NCBI RefSeq assembly: GCF_005871085.1
Contig: NZ_VAUP01000035.1
Span: forward strand, 124,001-188,000
Length of the DNA stretch: 64,000 bases
Reading direction: 5' to 3'
DNA from: Xanthobacter autotrophicus
GTDB taxonomy: Bacteria > Pseudomonadota > Alphaproteobacteria > Rhizobiales > Xanthobacteraceae
Below are positions 54,463-63,863 of the stretch, piece by piece. Both the position numbers and the translations under genes were made by a program. How positions within the stretch are numbered: the first letter of the stretch is position 1; each line of letters opens with the position of its first letter. A model generated the notes under the pieces. The model was not told where the DNA came from and ran no database searches. It was given only the letters and a program-made list of their open reading frames with translations.

Positions 54463-54981
54463 CTATTTCAATCGGAAGAAGCGGGACGGGTGCTCGTCAC
54501 AGGGAAATTGCACCGCGGTCTGGTTGAGCCCCGTCGATCCGCCCGCGATGGTCAGGCACAGCCCGCTGTTGACGTTGACCAGCCGGAACAGGCCGCCGTC
54601 AAACGGCGCATAGAGCCAGCGGCGAGACGGGTGGTCGTCGCAGCTATACTGCACCGAAGGCGTATTGCGATCGCTGTTCCCGCCCGCGACCGTCAGGCAG
54701 AGATTGCTGTTCACGTTCCGTATTTTGACGATGTTGCCCTCGACCGGCTCGATGACCCAGGCCCGCGAGGGGTGCGTATCGCAGTGGTACTGAACGGTCT
54801 GCTCGTTCTGGTTCCCGGTCCCGCCGGCAGGGCTCAGGCACAGATTGCTGTTCGCATTGGCGATCTGGACCCGACCGGAGGGAGGTGGAGCGGCCCCGGC
54901 CGGAGCGATGAGCGCGGCCATGCAGATGACGATCGTACAAACGGAAGCGGCGCACCTGAAGGCGCCATGCCAGTTGAGCAT
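54463..54981 (-). CDS. Secreted ricin-type beta-trefoil protein
   Basis: The 172-residue protein has a signal peptide (ASVCTIVICMAALIAPAGAA) and then three tandem ~42-residue repeats. Each has the pattern NxNSxLCL...GG...QxxCDxHPSRxW (IANANSNLCLSPAGG, VNSNLCLTVAGG, VNSGLCLTIAGG), the three lobes of a ricin-B-type trefoil. One cysteine pair per repeat is likely disulfide-bonded. There is no attached enzyme, so it is probably an exported carbohydrate-binding protein. AAGGAAAGG precedes ATG 54981. Confidence 0.82.
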   Translation of the reverse strand: MLNWHGAFRCAASVCTIVICMAALIAPAGAAPPPSGRVQIANANSNLCLSPAGGTGNQNEQTVQYHCDTHPSRAWVIEPVEGNIVKIRNVNSNLCLTVAGGNSDRNTPSVQYSCDDHPSRRWLYAPFDGGLFRLVNVNSGLCLTIAGGSTGLNQTAVQFPCDEHPSRFFRLK

Positions 54982-55271
54982 TGTGCCTTTCCTTCTGCTC
55001 AGCCAAGAATGACCCCCATGGGTCTCTTCTAAATATGGCGACCGGCAAGGGCGCATCCGCCATTTGAGGGACGAGACGATCCCAATACCTTTAGTGAGGG
55101 AGAAGAGGTCCGGGTTTTTCTACCGCTCCTCGACGACCTCCTGCGCGCGGCGTGCAAGTCCCCGCCATGCCGCCCCTCCATACCCCTCATGCCGCCACCC
55201 GCGGCCTGCCGGCTGGCCCTTGGCGCCCATTGGTGATAGGCGAGCGGCAATCCCATCACCGGAGCCGCTCC

Positions 55272-56861
55272 ATGACCGCCGATATCCGTCCCGTGACCCG
55301 CGCCCTCCTCTCGGTGTCGGACAAGACGGGTCTCGTGCCGTTCGCGACCGCGCTGGTGGCCCACGGCGTTGAGCTGGTCTCCACCGGCGGCACCGCCAAG
55401 GCCATCGCCGACGCCGGCCTGCCGGTGAAGGACGTGTCCGACCTCACCGGCTTCCCGGAGATGATGGACGGCCGGGTGAAGACCCTGCATCCCAAGGTCC
55501 ACGGCGGCATCCTCGCCATCCGCGCCGATGCCGGCCACCAGGCGTCCCTCGCCGAGCACGCCATCTCCCCCATCGACCTCGTGGTGGTGAACCTCTATCC
55601 GTTCGAGGCCACCGTCGCCCGCAAGGCCGACTTTGAAGAGACCATCGAGAACATCGACATCGGCGGCCCCTCCATGATCCGCGGCGCTGCCAAGAACCAC
55701 AATGACGTGGCCGTGGTGGTGGAAGCGTCCGACTACGAGGCGGTGCTGAAAGAGATCGCCGAGCACGGCGGCACCACCCTGCCCCTGCGCCGCAAGCTGG
55801 CCCAGAAGGCCTATGCCCGCACCGCCGCCTATGACGCGGCCATCTCCAACTGGTTCGCCCGCGAGCTGAAGGAGGAGGCCCCCGCCTTCCGCGCCTTCGG
55901 CGGCAAGCTCATCGAGGCGCTGCGCTACGGCGAGAACCCGCACCAGTCCGCCGCCTTCTACGCCTCCGACGAGATCCGTCCCGGCGTCGCCACGGCGCGG
56001 CAGGTGCAGGGCAAGCAGCTCTCCTACAACAACATCAACGACACCGATGCCGCCTTCGAGGCGGTGGCCGAATTCCACCCCGCCCGCACCGCCGCGGTGG
56101 TGATCGTGAAGCACGCCAACCCCTGCGGCGTGGCCGAAGGCGCCTCGCTGGAGGAGGCCTATGCCAAGGCGCTGGCCTGCGATCCGGTGTCGGCCTTCGG
56201 CGGCATCATCGCCGTGAACCAGACGCTGGATGCCGCCTCCGCCCGCGCCATGGTGGAGATCTTCACCGAGGTGATCGTCGCCCCCGACGCCACCGAGGAG
56301 GCCATCGCCGTGGTGGCGTCCAAGAAGAACCTGCGCCTGCTGCTCACCGGCGGCCTGCCCGACCCGCGCGCCCCCGGCCTCACGGTGAAGACGGTGGCCG
56401 GCGGCCTGCTGGTGCAGGGCCGCGACAATGCCAGCGCCGACGACCTCGACCTGAAGGTGGTCACCAAGCGCGCGCCCACCGACCGCGAGCTGACCGACCT
56501 GCGCTTCGCCTTCCGCGTAGCCAAGCACGTGAAGTCCAACACCATCATCTATGCCAAGGACCTCGCCACCGTTGGCATCGGCGCCGGCCAGATGAGCCGG
56601 GTGGACTCAGCCCGCATCGCCGCCCGCAAGGCGCTGGACGCGGCCGAGGCTTTGGGGCTCAAGGAGCCGCTGACCAAGGGCTCGGTGGTGGCCTCCGACG
56701 CCTTCTTCCCCTTCGCCGACGGCCTGCTGGCGGCGGTGGAGGCGGGCGCCACGGCGGTGATCCAGCCCGGCGGCTCCATGCGCGACAACGAGGTGATCGC
56801 GGCGGCGGATGCGGCGGGCCTCGCCATGGTGTTCACCGGCGTGCGCCACTTCCGCCACTGA
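55272..56861 (+). CDS. purH: Bifunctional AICAR formyltransferase / IMP cyclohydrolase
   Basis: This 529-residue enzyme carries out the last two steps of IMP synthesis. The N-terminal IMPCHase has [18 protein letters not shown] and STGGTAKAI. The C-terminal AICARFT domain has [44 protein letters not shown] and [11 protein letters not shown] with [13 protein letters not shown]. The ATG at 55272 has GGAG 7 bases upstream. Typical length. It stands alone on the plus strand. Confidence 0.97.
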   Translation: MTADIRPVTRALLSVSDKTGLVPFATALVAHGVELVSTGGTAKAIADAGLPVKDVSDLTGFPEMMDGRVKTLHPKVHGGILAIRADAGHQASLAEHAISPIDLVVVNLYPFEATVARKADFEETIENIDIGGPSMIRGAAKNHNDVAVVVEASDYEAVLKEIAEHGGTTLPLRRKLAQKAYARTAAYDAAISNWFARELKEEAPAFRAFGGKLIEALRYGENPHQSAAFYASDEIRPGVATARQVQGKQLSYNNINDTDAAFEAVAEFHPARTAAVVIVKHANPCGVAEGASLEEAYAKALACDPVSAFGGIIAVNQTLDAASARAMVEIFTEVIVAPDATEEAIAVVASKKNLRLLLTGGLPDPRAPGLTVKTVAGGLLVQGRDNASADDLDLKVVTKRAPTDRELTDLRFAFRVAKHVKSNTIIYAKDLATVGIGAGQMSRVDSARIAARKALDAAEALGLKEPLTKGSVVASDAFFPFADGLLAAVEAGATAVIQPGGSMRDNEVIAAADAAGLAMVFTGVRHFRH

Positions 56862-56880
56862 GGAGAAGGGGCGCCCGCCC

Positions 56881-57759
56881 CTAACCTTCCAGCAGCTTCT
56901 TCACCAGCAGGCGGTCCACATAATGCGGGCCGTCGAACACGAACACCTCGAAGCCCGCGTAGGCCCGAAGCTGGGGCAGCAGCTCGGCGGCCGTGGCGGC
57001 GCGCAGCAGGTCGCCGCCGGCGGGGCGGAAGGCCTCGGCGATCAGCTTGAAGCGCTCGCCGCCCAGTCGCTGCGTCAGCACCTGCGCATAGGCGCGCGCC
57101 GCCTCCGGACTGCGGCTATAGACCCCAACCCCGTCCTGGAAGAACAGGCCCACGTCCCTGGGCAGCCAGCCCTCGACCCAGTCGGCGAAGGCCTTGGCGC
57201 CCACGTTCGAATTGTCGTAGGCGCTCACCCACAGGGGCCGGGGAATGGGGGCGATCGCCGCCGCCATCTGGCTCACCCCGGTCCAGGTCGGGTCCGCCTC
57301 CACGGGGAAATAGAAGCCGGCGGGCGTGAACGGCAGGCTCTGCCGCGCGACCCGCGCCGACAATGCCCCGAGTGCCAGCACGTCGGCCCGCGCGTCCGGT
57401 TCCTTAAAGCGGCCGGCGAGGCCGGCGATGATGGACTGCGCCCACGGCTCGCGGGCGATGCGGGTCCAGTTGGGCGCATCGGCGATCAGCGGCAGGCCGA
57501 GGTCGGGCAGCGGCACGAAGGCGGTGCCATCGGCCACCAGCCATTGCACTAGCAGGCTGCGGGCGCCCAGCTCGTTCCAGTCACCGCGCGGGTCGAGCAG
57601 GCCGCCATGGACCTGCCAGACGATGCCCTCCATCAGGCGCGGCGCGCGACCGAGCCGCCGCACCGCCAGATCCAGCCCCACGACCCCGGCTCCGGCGAGC
57701 GCCGTGGCGCCGACGGCGAGCGCGGCGCGGCGGCTCAGCCCGGTCATGGCGTGCGCCAT
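56881..57759 (-). CDS. Tat-exported DUF4434-like glycan-locus protein
   Basis: This 292-residue protein has an N-terminal twin-arginine leader ([23 protein letters not shown]). The mature part begins [38 protein letters not shown], the (beta/alpha)-barrel opening of DUF4434, and continues [47 protein letters not shown]. Acidic residues in [11 protein letters not shown] and [10 protein letters not shown] are candidate catalytic positions. It is the last gene of the glycan operon, so it is probably a periplasmic hydrolase or partner acting on the exported polysaccharide. Confidence 0.65.
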   Translation of the reverse strand: MAHAMTGLSRRAALAVGATALAGAGVVGLDLAVRRLGRAPRLMEGIVWQVHGGLLDPRGDWNELGARSLLVQWLVADGTAFVPLPDLGLPLIADAPNWTRIAREPWAQSIIAGLAGRFKEPDARADVLALGALSARVARQSLPFTPAGFYFPVEADPTWTGVSQMAAAIAPIPRPLWVSAYDNSNVGAKAFADWVEGWLPRDVGLFFQDGVGVYSRSPEAARAYAQVLTQRLGGERFKLIAEAFRPAGGDLLRAATAAELLPQLRAYAGFEVFVFDGPHYVDRLLVKKLLEG

Positions 57760-57913
57760 CTGAGACCGGCGGCGCAGGAATTTGATTCATGGGCCGCTGG
57801 TACAAGCCCGCGCGGCGCATGAGCGTGCCCCTCTCGGCCTTGGTCAAAGACCGAGGCCGTTGGGATGACGCCGCCGGCCCCGGCTGGCCGACGAAACGAG
57901 CCCGCCCGCCCGC

Positions 57914-60043
57914 TCACAGGGCGGCGACAGCGAGCCGGCGCTCCTGCTCGCGCACCGTGGCCTCGATGGCCTCTTCCTTCACGATGCCGCAGCGCACGAG
58001 ATATTCGCCGATGCGCCCGTCCACGTCGGGGCGGTAATGCTCCATGGCCGCCTCGAACGCCTCGCGCTGCATCAGGCCCTTTTCCAGCAGCAGCTCGCCC
58101 AGCAGAGGCGGCGCCCGGTGACCCTCGATGCCGGGGGTGACGCCGCGCAGCAAGCGCAGGCCGCCGTTGATCTCGCTCTCGCGGGCGATACGCTGGACCG
58201 GCAGGTCGCCCACCGCCTCGCGCACCTCCTCGCGGGCCTTCTCGCCGAGGGGGGATGAGACCGCCACCACCAGGCGCCCGGTCTCGTCACGGCCCACGGG
58301 CAGCAGGCGCCGGCGCACCATCAGGTCGAGGGGCAGCAGATCGTGGAACTGGCGCACCATCTGCTCGGTCACATGGGTGCGCTGCAGGCCCGACTGGAAG
58401 GCGATGGCCTCCGCCAGCGTCTCCTCGTCCAGCCAGCCCCGGGAGACGAGGATGCGGCCGAGGGGCTGCTGGCGCTCGTCCTGCACGGCCAGCGCGGCAT
58501 CCACATGCTCCGGCAGCACCGCCTGCCAGGTCAGCAGCAGTTCGCCCAGCCGCTGGCGCTGCTGGCCCAGCTCCGCCTGGTCGGGAAAATCATGCATCGT
58601 CTTGTCCCAGACGATGCGGCGACCGAACAGGGCGTTGGCAAGGAACAGCCGCCACGCCCGCACGGTGGCTGCGAAATTGACAAAATTGCCCATCACCACC
58701 CGCGGCACGGACATGAGCCCCTGCTCCCAGCCATAGACGCGGGCGACGAAATAGAAGCGCTGGATCAGCCGCAGGGCGAAGGCCACCGCATTGGCGGTGA
58801 GCACCGCCAGCAGCCATCCTTCCGTGGCGAAGATGGAGGGATAGCGGGCCGGCAGCCAGCCCAGCTTCTCGGCGGCGAGGAAGATAAGGAAGTGCGCCGC
58901 CACCACATAGGCCAGCACCGCCACGATGGAGGTGATGATGCCCTTGCGGTCGCGGAACAGGAAATACTTGGTGGCAAGGCTGCCGCGCCAGCCCATGGAA
59001 CCCCAGCCCTGGAAGGCGATGCCCAGCCCCCAGCGCGCCTTCTGCCGGTAGGAGGTGCGGAAGGTGTCGGGGAAGAATTCGCGCACGCACAGGGGCATGC
59101 GGATGACGCGCTCGATCTGCGGTCCGAAGCCGAAGAAGGTGTCGCGCGTCACCCGGTAGTCCACCGGCAGGCGGGCGATGATGGACTGCATGCGCGCCTC
59201 GGCGAGGCGCGCGCTGATGTCATAATCCTCGGTGAGGCTGCCGGTGTTGAAGACCTCCCCGTTCCCGCCGGAGAGAAGATGCAGCATGGCCTTGCGCGAG
59301 AAGCAGGTACCCACCCCGGCGGAGGGCACCGAGCCGGCGATGCTCTCGCGCACCACCAGGTCCTTGGCGTGCCACTCGGCGAACTCGTCCATATAGATGC
59401 CGGCCACCAGCTCCGACCAGTGGCGCTCCAGCGACAGCACCGGGATCTGGATCAGGTCCTTGCGCGGCAGCAGATAGTTGAAGAAGCGCAGCTCGAGGGG
59501 GTGCAGCACGTCCTCGGCGTCGTGCAGGACGAGGCCGGCGAACTCGGTGCCGGTCATCTCCTCGTGCTGGAAGATGGCGCGCACCACGGCGTTGAGGCAG
59601 TCGGCCTTGTTGGTAGGACCGGGGTTCTTCACCTCCACCCGCACCAGCTGCTTGTAGCGCCGGCGCATGCGCTCCACCTCGGCGATGGTGTCGGGATCGT
59701 TGGGGTAGGTGCCCACGAAGATCACGTAGCGCCGGTAGTCGAGCACGCTCACCATGTTCTCGATCATGGCCGCGATCACGCCGGATTCGAGCCAGGCGGG
59801 AATCATGATGGCGAGCGGCTGCTCGTCCCGCTGGTAGAGGGCGGCGGGGGTGAGCGGGCGGATGAACGGCTCGATGACGAAGCGGCGGTAGATCCGCCGC
59901 CCCCAGTACCAGGCATCGACGAACAGGTCGTCGATGGAGGAGATCAGGATGATCACCGCCACCACCGCCGCGGCGTATTCCACCACGCGGACGTAATCGG
60001 CCAGGAGGAATGGCCAATAAAGGGACAGTCCGTCGACGGTCAT
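57914..60043 (-). CDS. NfrB-like membrane glycosyltransferase with C-terminal MshEN domains
   Basis: This 709-residue protein has N-terminal membrane helices and a GT2 catalytic domain with IMIPAWLESG, NKADCLN, DAEDVLHP (DxD, ~175-178), TEDYD (~271-275) and QKARW (~334-338). Three more membrane helices follow. The C-terminal ~220 residues carry MshEN-type repeats: RLGELLLTWQAV, PLGRILVSRGWLDEETLAEAIAFQ, then LLGELLLEKGLMQREAFEAAMEHY and RIGEYLVRCGIVKEEAIEATV. MshEN modules bind cyclic di-GMP in NfrB and MshE. It resembles E. coli NfrB, which polymerises ManNAc; its substrate here is inferred from adjacent wecB. Confidence 0.8.
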   Translation of the reverse strand: MTVDGLSLYWPFLLADYVRVVEYAAAVVAVIILISSIDDLFVDAWYWGRRIYRRFVIEPFIRPLTPAALYQRDEQPLAIMIPAWLESGVIAAMIENMVSVLDYRRYVIFVGTYPNDPDTIAEVERMRRRYKQLVRVEVKNPGPTNKADCLNAVVRAIFQHEEMTGTEFAGLVLHDAEDVLHPLELRFFNYLLPRKDLIQIPVLSLERHWSELVAGIYMDEFAEWHAKDLVVRESIAGSVPSAGVGTCFSRKAMLHLLSGGNGEVFNTGSLTEDYDISARLAEARMQSIIARLPVDYRVTRDTFFGFGPQIERVIRMPLCVREFFPDTFRTSYRQKARWGLGIAFQGWGSMGWRGSLATKYFLFRDRKGIITSIVAVLAYVVAAHFLIFLAAEKLGWLPARYPSIFATEGWLLAVLTANAVAFALRLIQRFYFVARVYGWEQGLMSVPRVVMGNFVNFAATVRAWRLFLANALFGRRIVWDKTMHDFPDQAELGQQRQRLGELLLTWQAVLPEHVDAALAVQDERQQPLGRILVSRGWLDEETLAEAIAFQSGLQRTHVTEQMVRQFHDLLPLDLMVRRRLLPVGRDETGRLVVAVSSPLGEKAREEVREAVGDLPVQRIARESEINGGLRLLRGVTPGIEGHRAPPLLGELLLEKGLMQREAFEAAMEHYRPDVDGRIGEYLVRCGIVKEEAIEATVREQERRLAVAAL

Positions 60044-60062
60044 GGCGGTGATCCTTCCTGCG

Positions 60063-62369
60063 TCAGTTGCCGCGACGACGCACGTAGGAAGCGCGGATCA
60101 GCAGCAGGAAGAACAAAGCGGCGGCGCCGATGCCCAGCGGCAGGCCCCAGTCCGACGATTTCTGCCACAGCCGCTGGAGGGTGCCGGCCGGGCCGTCGGT
60201 GTCGGCGACCCGCACCGTGCCGGGCGCGGCGCCCGAGGCGGACAGCTCGGTGAGGGTGCCGTCCACCCCCACCAGGGCCACGTCGCCGCGGGAGAGGCGC
60301 ACCGGCTTCTCCGGCGTCATCGCCACCGGGCCGATGCTCTGCCAGACGATGCCGCGGGCGTCGTCCGCGCGCAGGGCCTGCACCAGCGCCACGTTTTTCA
60401 GCCCGGAGATGTCGAGCAGGCGCGCCTTGTCGTCGGTGCCGACGATGAGCCGGTCGCCTTCCACCCGGGCCTTGGGCGTGATGCCCTGCACCGGCACGTC
60501 GAGGGCAAGGAACGCCCCGGCGGCGCGGAAGGAGGCACCGGGACCGGCCACCTCGAAGCTGCTGGAGCGGGCCGGGACGCCGGCCGCCGCCGCCGCCCGC
60601 ACCACGCGGGGCAGGCTCGCCTTGGCGCTGGCGAGATAGGCCTCGGGCACCACGAGACGGCCGCCGGAGGCCATGGCCGCGATCACCCCGAGGAAATCGC
60701 CGCCGGGGGCAGCGCCGCCCAGCTCGAAATGGCTGGTGGGCAGCACCGAGACCGGGAACGCCTGCGGCGTCTCGCGGCAACGGTCGCTCACCGGCTGGCG
60801 CTGGAAGGTCACGCGCAGCACGTTGCGGGCTGCCAGGGCATAGGGCGGCACGGCGGCGGTGAGATGCTCGGGATGGCCGGTGGCATCCAGCCGCTTGGCG
60901 GCCAGCAGCACGTCGTTGAGGAACACCGCCACCACCGGCTCGGAGGTGGAGGCGCCGGGGGCAGCGGCCACGTCGAGGTTGAGCCGGCTCGGCAGGGAAT
61001 GACCGCCGGTGACGGCGGCGAGATCGAAGCTGACCACGAAGTCGCCACGGGCCAGCACGTCGAGGTTGCCCTCGGCCGGGCCGAGGCTGGCGAGGGAAAC
61101 CGCCGATGGCTTCTGCGGCGCCGCATCCACCGCGCGAATGGTCACCGCGCCGGAAGCGAGGGAGGTGCGCCAGAAGCTGTCGAACAGCGCCGTCGCCTTG
61201 CCGCCGGCCGCGCCGCCCACCGCGATCACCGGTCGCCCGGCGAGGGACTGCAGGCTCACCTCGTCCGCCGCCACGGTGGCCGCGCCGAGGCTGGCCGCCT
61301 TGGTGCGCCACTCGGTGAAGGCGGCCGAGGCCGGGCCGAGGCGGGCGCCGAGGGCGTCGAGCGCGCTCTTGATGGAGGTGAGGAGGCCGGCGTCGGCCAC
61401 AGCCACGTCGGCGCCCAGCGGCGAGCCCGGCAGCACGAGGAGGGCGCCGAGATCCGCCGCGTCCTTGATACGATATGTGCCGATACCGACGAAGTTCGAG
61501 AACGGCGCCACCGCCCGGAGCGAAGCGGGAACGTCGAGGCCGGAGAGGTCTACCTCGTCGCCGATGGCGGGCAGGGTCTTCACCACCAGGCGCTTTCCGG
61601 CGGCTTCAAGGGCAAGGCCCAGCCGCCAGGCGGTGTCATAGGTGTCCTTGGTGAGGGTGCCCCCCGCCACCAGCAGGCTGCCCGATCCGGGCATGCCGCT
61701 CCAGGCGGTGGCGAGGTCGCGCACGGCGCCTGCCTCGTAGGAATAGGTGAAGCGGCTTTTCGGGCTGATTTTCAAGACGTTGCCGATGCCACGCTCGTCC
61801 GCGCACAGATATTCGCCGATCACCGACGACCAGGCGGTACCCAGGCGCACGAAGCCGGTGGGGCGCGGCTTGCCGTCCACCGCGATGGTCGCGGAGGCGC
61901 TGCCGCTATCGCCTTCCAGCCGGCGGGAATAGACCGGGGTTCCGTCCACCGAGAGCACCAGGGTGGTGCGCCCGCCGTCGCCGCGCAAATACGCGCCGTC
62001 GAGGGCAATGGCCGCATCGCTCAGCGGCACGCCGGCCGGCACGGGAAGATAAAGGTCGCGGCGCGCATCCATGCCCTGGAGCACCACCGGCCCGTCGATG
62101 CCGAGATCGGACAGGGTGTAGGAGCGCGTCACCCGCGTGTCCGCCGCCCGCTCCTGAATGGCGGAGACGATCGGGTCCGCCGTCTGCGCCATGGCGGGAG
62201 CCGCGCCGAGCAGGCCGGCCAAAAGACCGGGGAGAAGGCCGGCCGGCAGCAGCACCGCCGCGAGCCGGGCAGCGAGTGGGCGGGCCGCCCCTCGGCCAGC
62301 CACGGCGCGGCCCAGCGCCGAAGGGACGGCGAGCGGGGGAGCTGGCGCGAAAGCGGAATGGTGTCTCAT
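60063..62369 (-). CDS. BcsB-like periplasmic protein of the glycan secretion system
   Basis: This 768-residue protein has an N-terminal signal/anchor, then a large periplasmic region with BcsB features. These are LGIDGPVVLQGMDARRDLYLPVPAGVPLSDAAI, repeated beta-rich carbohydrate-binding segments and VVAVFLNDVLLAAKRLDATG. There is also an AAVPPYALAARNVLRVTFQRQPVSDRCRETPQAF block, typical of BcsB. It ends with a single C-terminal membrane helix (GLPLGIGAAALFFLLLIRASYVRRRGN). BcsB guides cellulose through the periplasm and activates BcsA; here it would partner the NfrB-like transferase instead. It lies 1 base after wecB. Confidence 0.75.
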   Translation of the reverse strand: MRHHSAFAPAPPLAVPSALGRAVAGRGAARPLAARLAAVLLPAGLLPGLLAGLLGAAPAMAQTADPIVSAIQERAADTRVTRSYTLSDLGIDGPVVLQGMDARRDLYLPVPAGVPLSDAAIALDGAYLRGDGGRTTLVLSVDGTPVYSRRLEGDSGSASATIAVDGKPRPTGFVRLGTAWSSVIGEYLCADERGIGNVLKISPKSRFTYSYEAGAVRDLATAWSGMPGSGSLLVAGGTLTKDTYDTAWRLGLALEAAGKRLVVKTLPAIGDEVDLSGLDVPASLRAVAPFSNFVGIGTYRIKDAADLGALLVLPGSPLGADVAVADAGLLTSIKSALDALGARLGPASAAFTEWRTKAASLGAATVAADEVSLQSLAGRPVIAVGGAAGGKATALFDSFWRTSLASGAVTIRAVDAAPQKPSAVSLASLGPAEGNLDVLARGDFVVSFDLAAVTGGHSLPSRLNLDVAAAPGASTSEPVVAVFLNDVLLAAKRLDATGHPEHLTAAVPPYALAARNVLRVTFQRQPVSDRCRETPQAFPVSVLPTSHFELGGAAPGGDFLGVIAAMASGGRLVVPEAYLASAKASLPRVVRAAAAAGVPARSSSFEVAGPGASFRAAGAFLALDVPVQGITPKARVEGDRLIVGTDDKARLLDISGLKNVALVQALRADDARGIVWQSIGPVAMTPEKPVRLSRGDVALVGVDGTLTELSASGAAPGTVRVADTDGPAGTLQRLWQKSSDWGLPLGIGAAALFFLLLIRASYVRRRGN

Positions 62370-62370
62370 G

Positions 62371-63585
62371 TCAGTCTCTCACGAGCATGGCGGCGAGGCC
62401 GGCCGGACGCCGGGGCGCAGGCACAGCGGAGGGGAAGGCGGGGGCTACGGAAAGCGGTGAGAATTCCTCCACCGGCCGTCCGCACAGGCAGTCGAGGATG
62501 CGGCGGCACGCCTGCCCGTCGCCATAGGGATTGATGCGGCCGCTATAGGCGACATAGGCGTCGGGATCATCCAGCAGCCGCGTGACGGCGGTGACGATGG
62601 CGGCGCGGGCGGTGCCAACCAGCTCCACCGTGCCCGCCTCCACCGCCTCCGGCCGCTCGGTCACCTCGCGCATGACCAGCACCGGCTTGCCCAGCGCCGG
62701 CGCCTCCTCCTGCACGCCACCGGAATCAGTGAGGACCAGGTGGGCGCGCTGCAGCAGCCGCTGGAACGGCAGGTAATCGAGGGGCGGCACCAGATGGATG
62801 TTGGCCCGTCCGGCCAGTTCCTCGGTGACAGGGCCGCGCACATTGGGGTTGAGGTGCACCGGATAGACGATCTCCACGTCGGACCGCCCGGCGATCTCAG
62901 CCAGCGCCGCGCAGATGGAGCGGAAGCCGTCGCCGAAATTCTCGCGGCGGTGGCCGGTGACGAGAAGGATGCGCTTAGCGGGATCAAGCGCCGGCAGCGC
63001 CCGGTCGAGGGCGGCGGCCAGCGCCGGGTCGTCATCGATGCGCGCCTGGGTCGCCTGAAGGGCGTCGATCACCGTGTTGCCGGTGACCACCACCCGGCCG
63101 GCGAGCCGCTCGGCGGCCAGGTTTTGCCCGGCGCCAGCGGTGGGCGCGAAAAGAAAGTCGGCGACCAGATCCACCACCCGGCGGTTCATCTCCTCCGGGA
63201 AGGGCTGGGTCAGATCATAGGTGCGCAGGCCCGCTTCCACATGGCCCACCGGGATGCGGCGATGGAAGGCGGCCAGCGCCGCCGCCATGGCGGTGGTGGT
63301 GTCGCCATGCACCAGCACGCGGTCGGGCTGAACCTGCGCCAGCACATGATCGAGGCCGGTGAGCGCACTGGCGGCAAGGCCGCTGAGCCCCTGATTGTGC
63401 GCCATGAGGGAAAGGTCGAATTCGGGGCGGATGTCGAACAGGCGCAGCACCGGGTCCAGCATTTCGCGGTGCTGGCCGGTGACGCAGACCATCGATGCGA
63501 TCCCCGGCGCCCCCGCGAGGGTGCGGACCAGCGGCGCCATCTTGATGGCCTCCGGCCGCGTGCCGAAGATCGACAGAATTTTCAA
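62371..63585 (-). CDS. wecB: UDP-N-acetylglucosamine 2-epimerase (non-hydrolysing)
   Basis: This 404-residue GT-B-fold epimerase converts UDP-GlcNAc to UDP-ManNAc. Seen: LSIFGTRPEAIKMAPLV, CVTGQHREMLD, VHGDTTTAMAAALAAF, GHVEAGLRTYDLTQPFPEEMNR, LLVTGHRRENFGDGF, LPFQRLLQRAHLVLTDSGGVQEEAPALGKPVLVMREVTERPEAVEAGTVELVG, and a final Pro-rich tail. I chose the TTG at 63585 (reads MKILSIFGTRPEA) because family members start there and GGGGA lies 6 bases upstream; an ATG at 63630 is the longer option. It is first in the glycan operon. Confidence 0.9.
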   Translation of the reverse strand: MKILSIFGTRPEAIKMAPLVRTLAGAPGIASMVCVTGQHREMLDPVLRLFDIRPEFDLSLMAHNQGLSGLAASALTGLDHVLAQVQPDRVLVHGDTTTAMAAALAAFHRRIPVGHVEAGLRTYDLTQPFPEEMNRRVVDLVADFLFAPTAGAGQNLAAERLAGRVVVTGNTVIDALQATQARIDDDPALAAALDRALPALDPAKRILLVTGHRRENFGDGFRSICAALAEIAGRSDVEIVYPVHLNPNVRGPVTEELAGRANIHLVPPLDYLPFQRLLQRAHLVLTDSGGVQEEAPALGKPVLVMREVTERPEAVEAGTVELVGTARAAIVTAVTRLLDDPDAYVAYSGRINPYGDGQACRRILDCLCGRPVEEFSPLSVAPAFPSAVPAPRRPAGLAAMLVRD

Positions 63586-63863
63586 GCGCGTCCCCGGTGA
63601 TTCGATTTTTTGACGGTCGCACGAACCCATACTGTCAAGATCAAGTTTTTAGCACTGCCGCCACATGAAACGCAATTTACCGTCGGATTGGCGCCGACGG
63701 GTCGGGCGAGGAAAGGTGCGGGGGGTATCGTGAGACCGCAGATCGCCCCGCCCTCCTGCTCACGCACTGTGAACCCGGAAGGTTGAGCGACACTTAAGCC
63801 CAAATTCTTTATTTCGCAAAATGCGAAATCATTGGCTGGCGCGGCGTCTCCGCACCAGTCCCC
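63586..63863. other. Promoter region of the glycan operon
   Basis: About 280 bases with no gene; it lies between wecB and the truncated thioredoxin-family gene, and contains an AT-rich stretch near 63,790-63,830 (aattctttatttcgcaaaatgcg). Confidence 0.4.
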
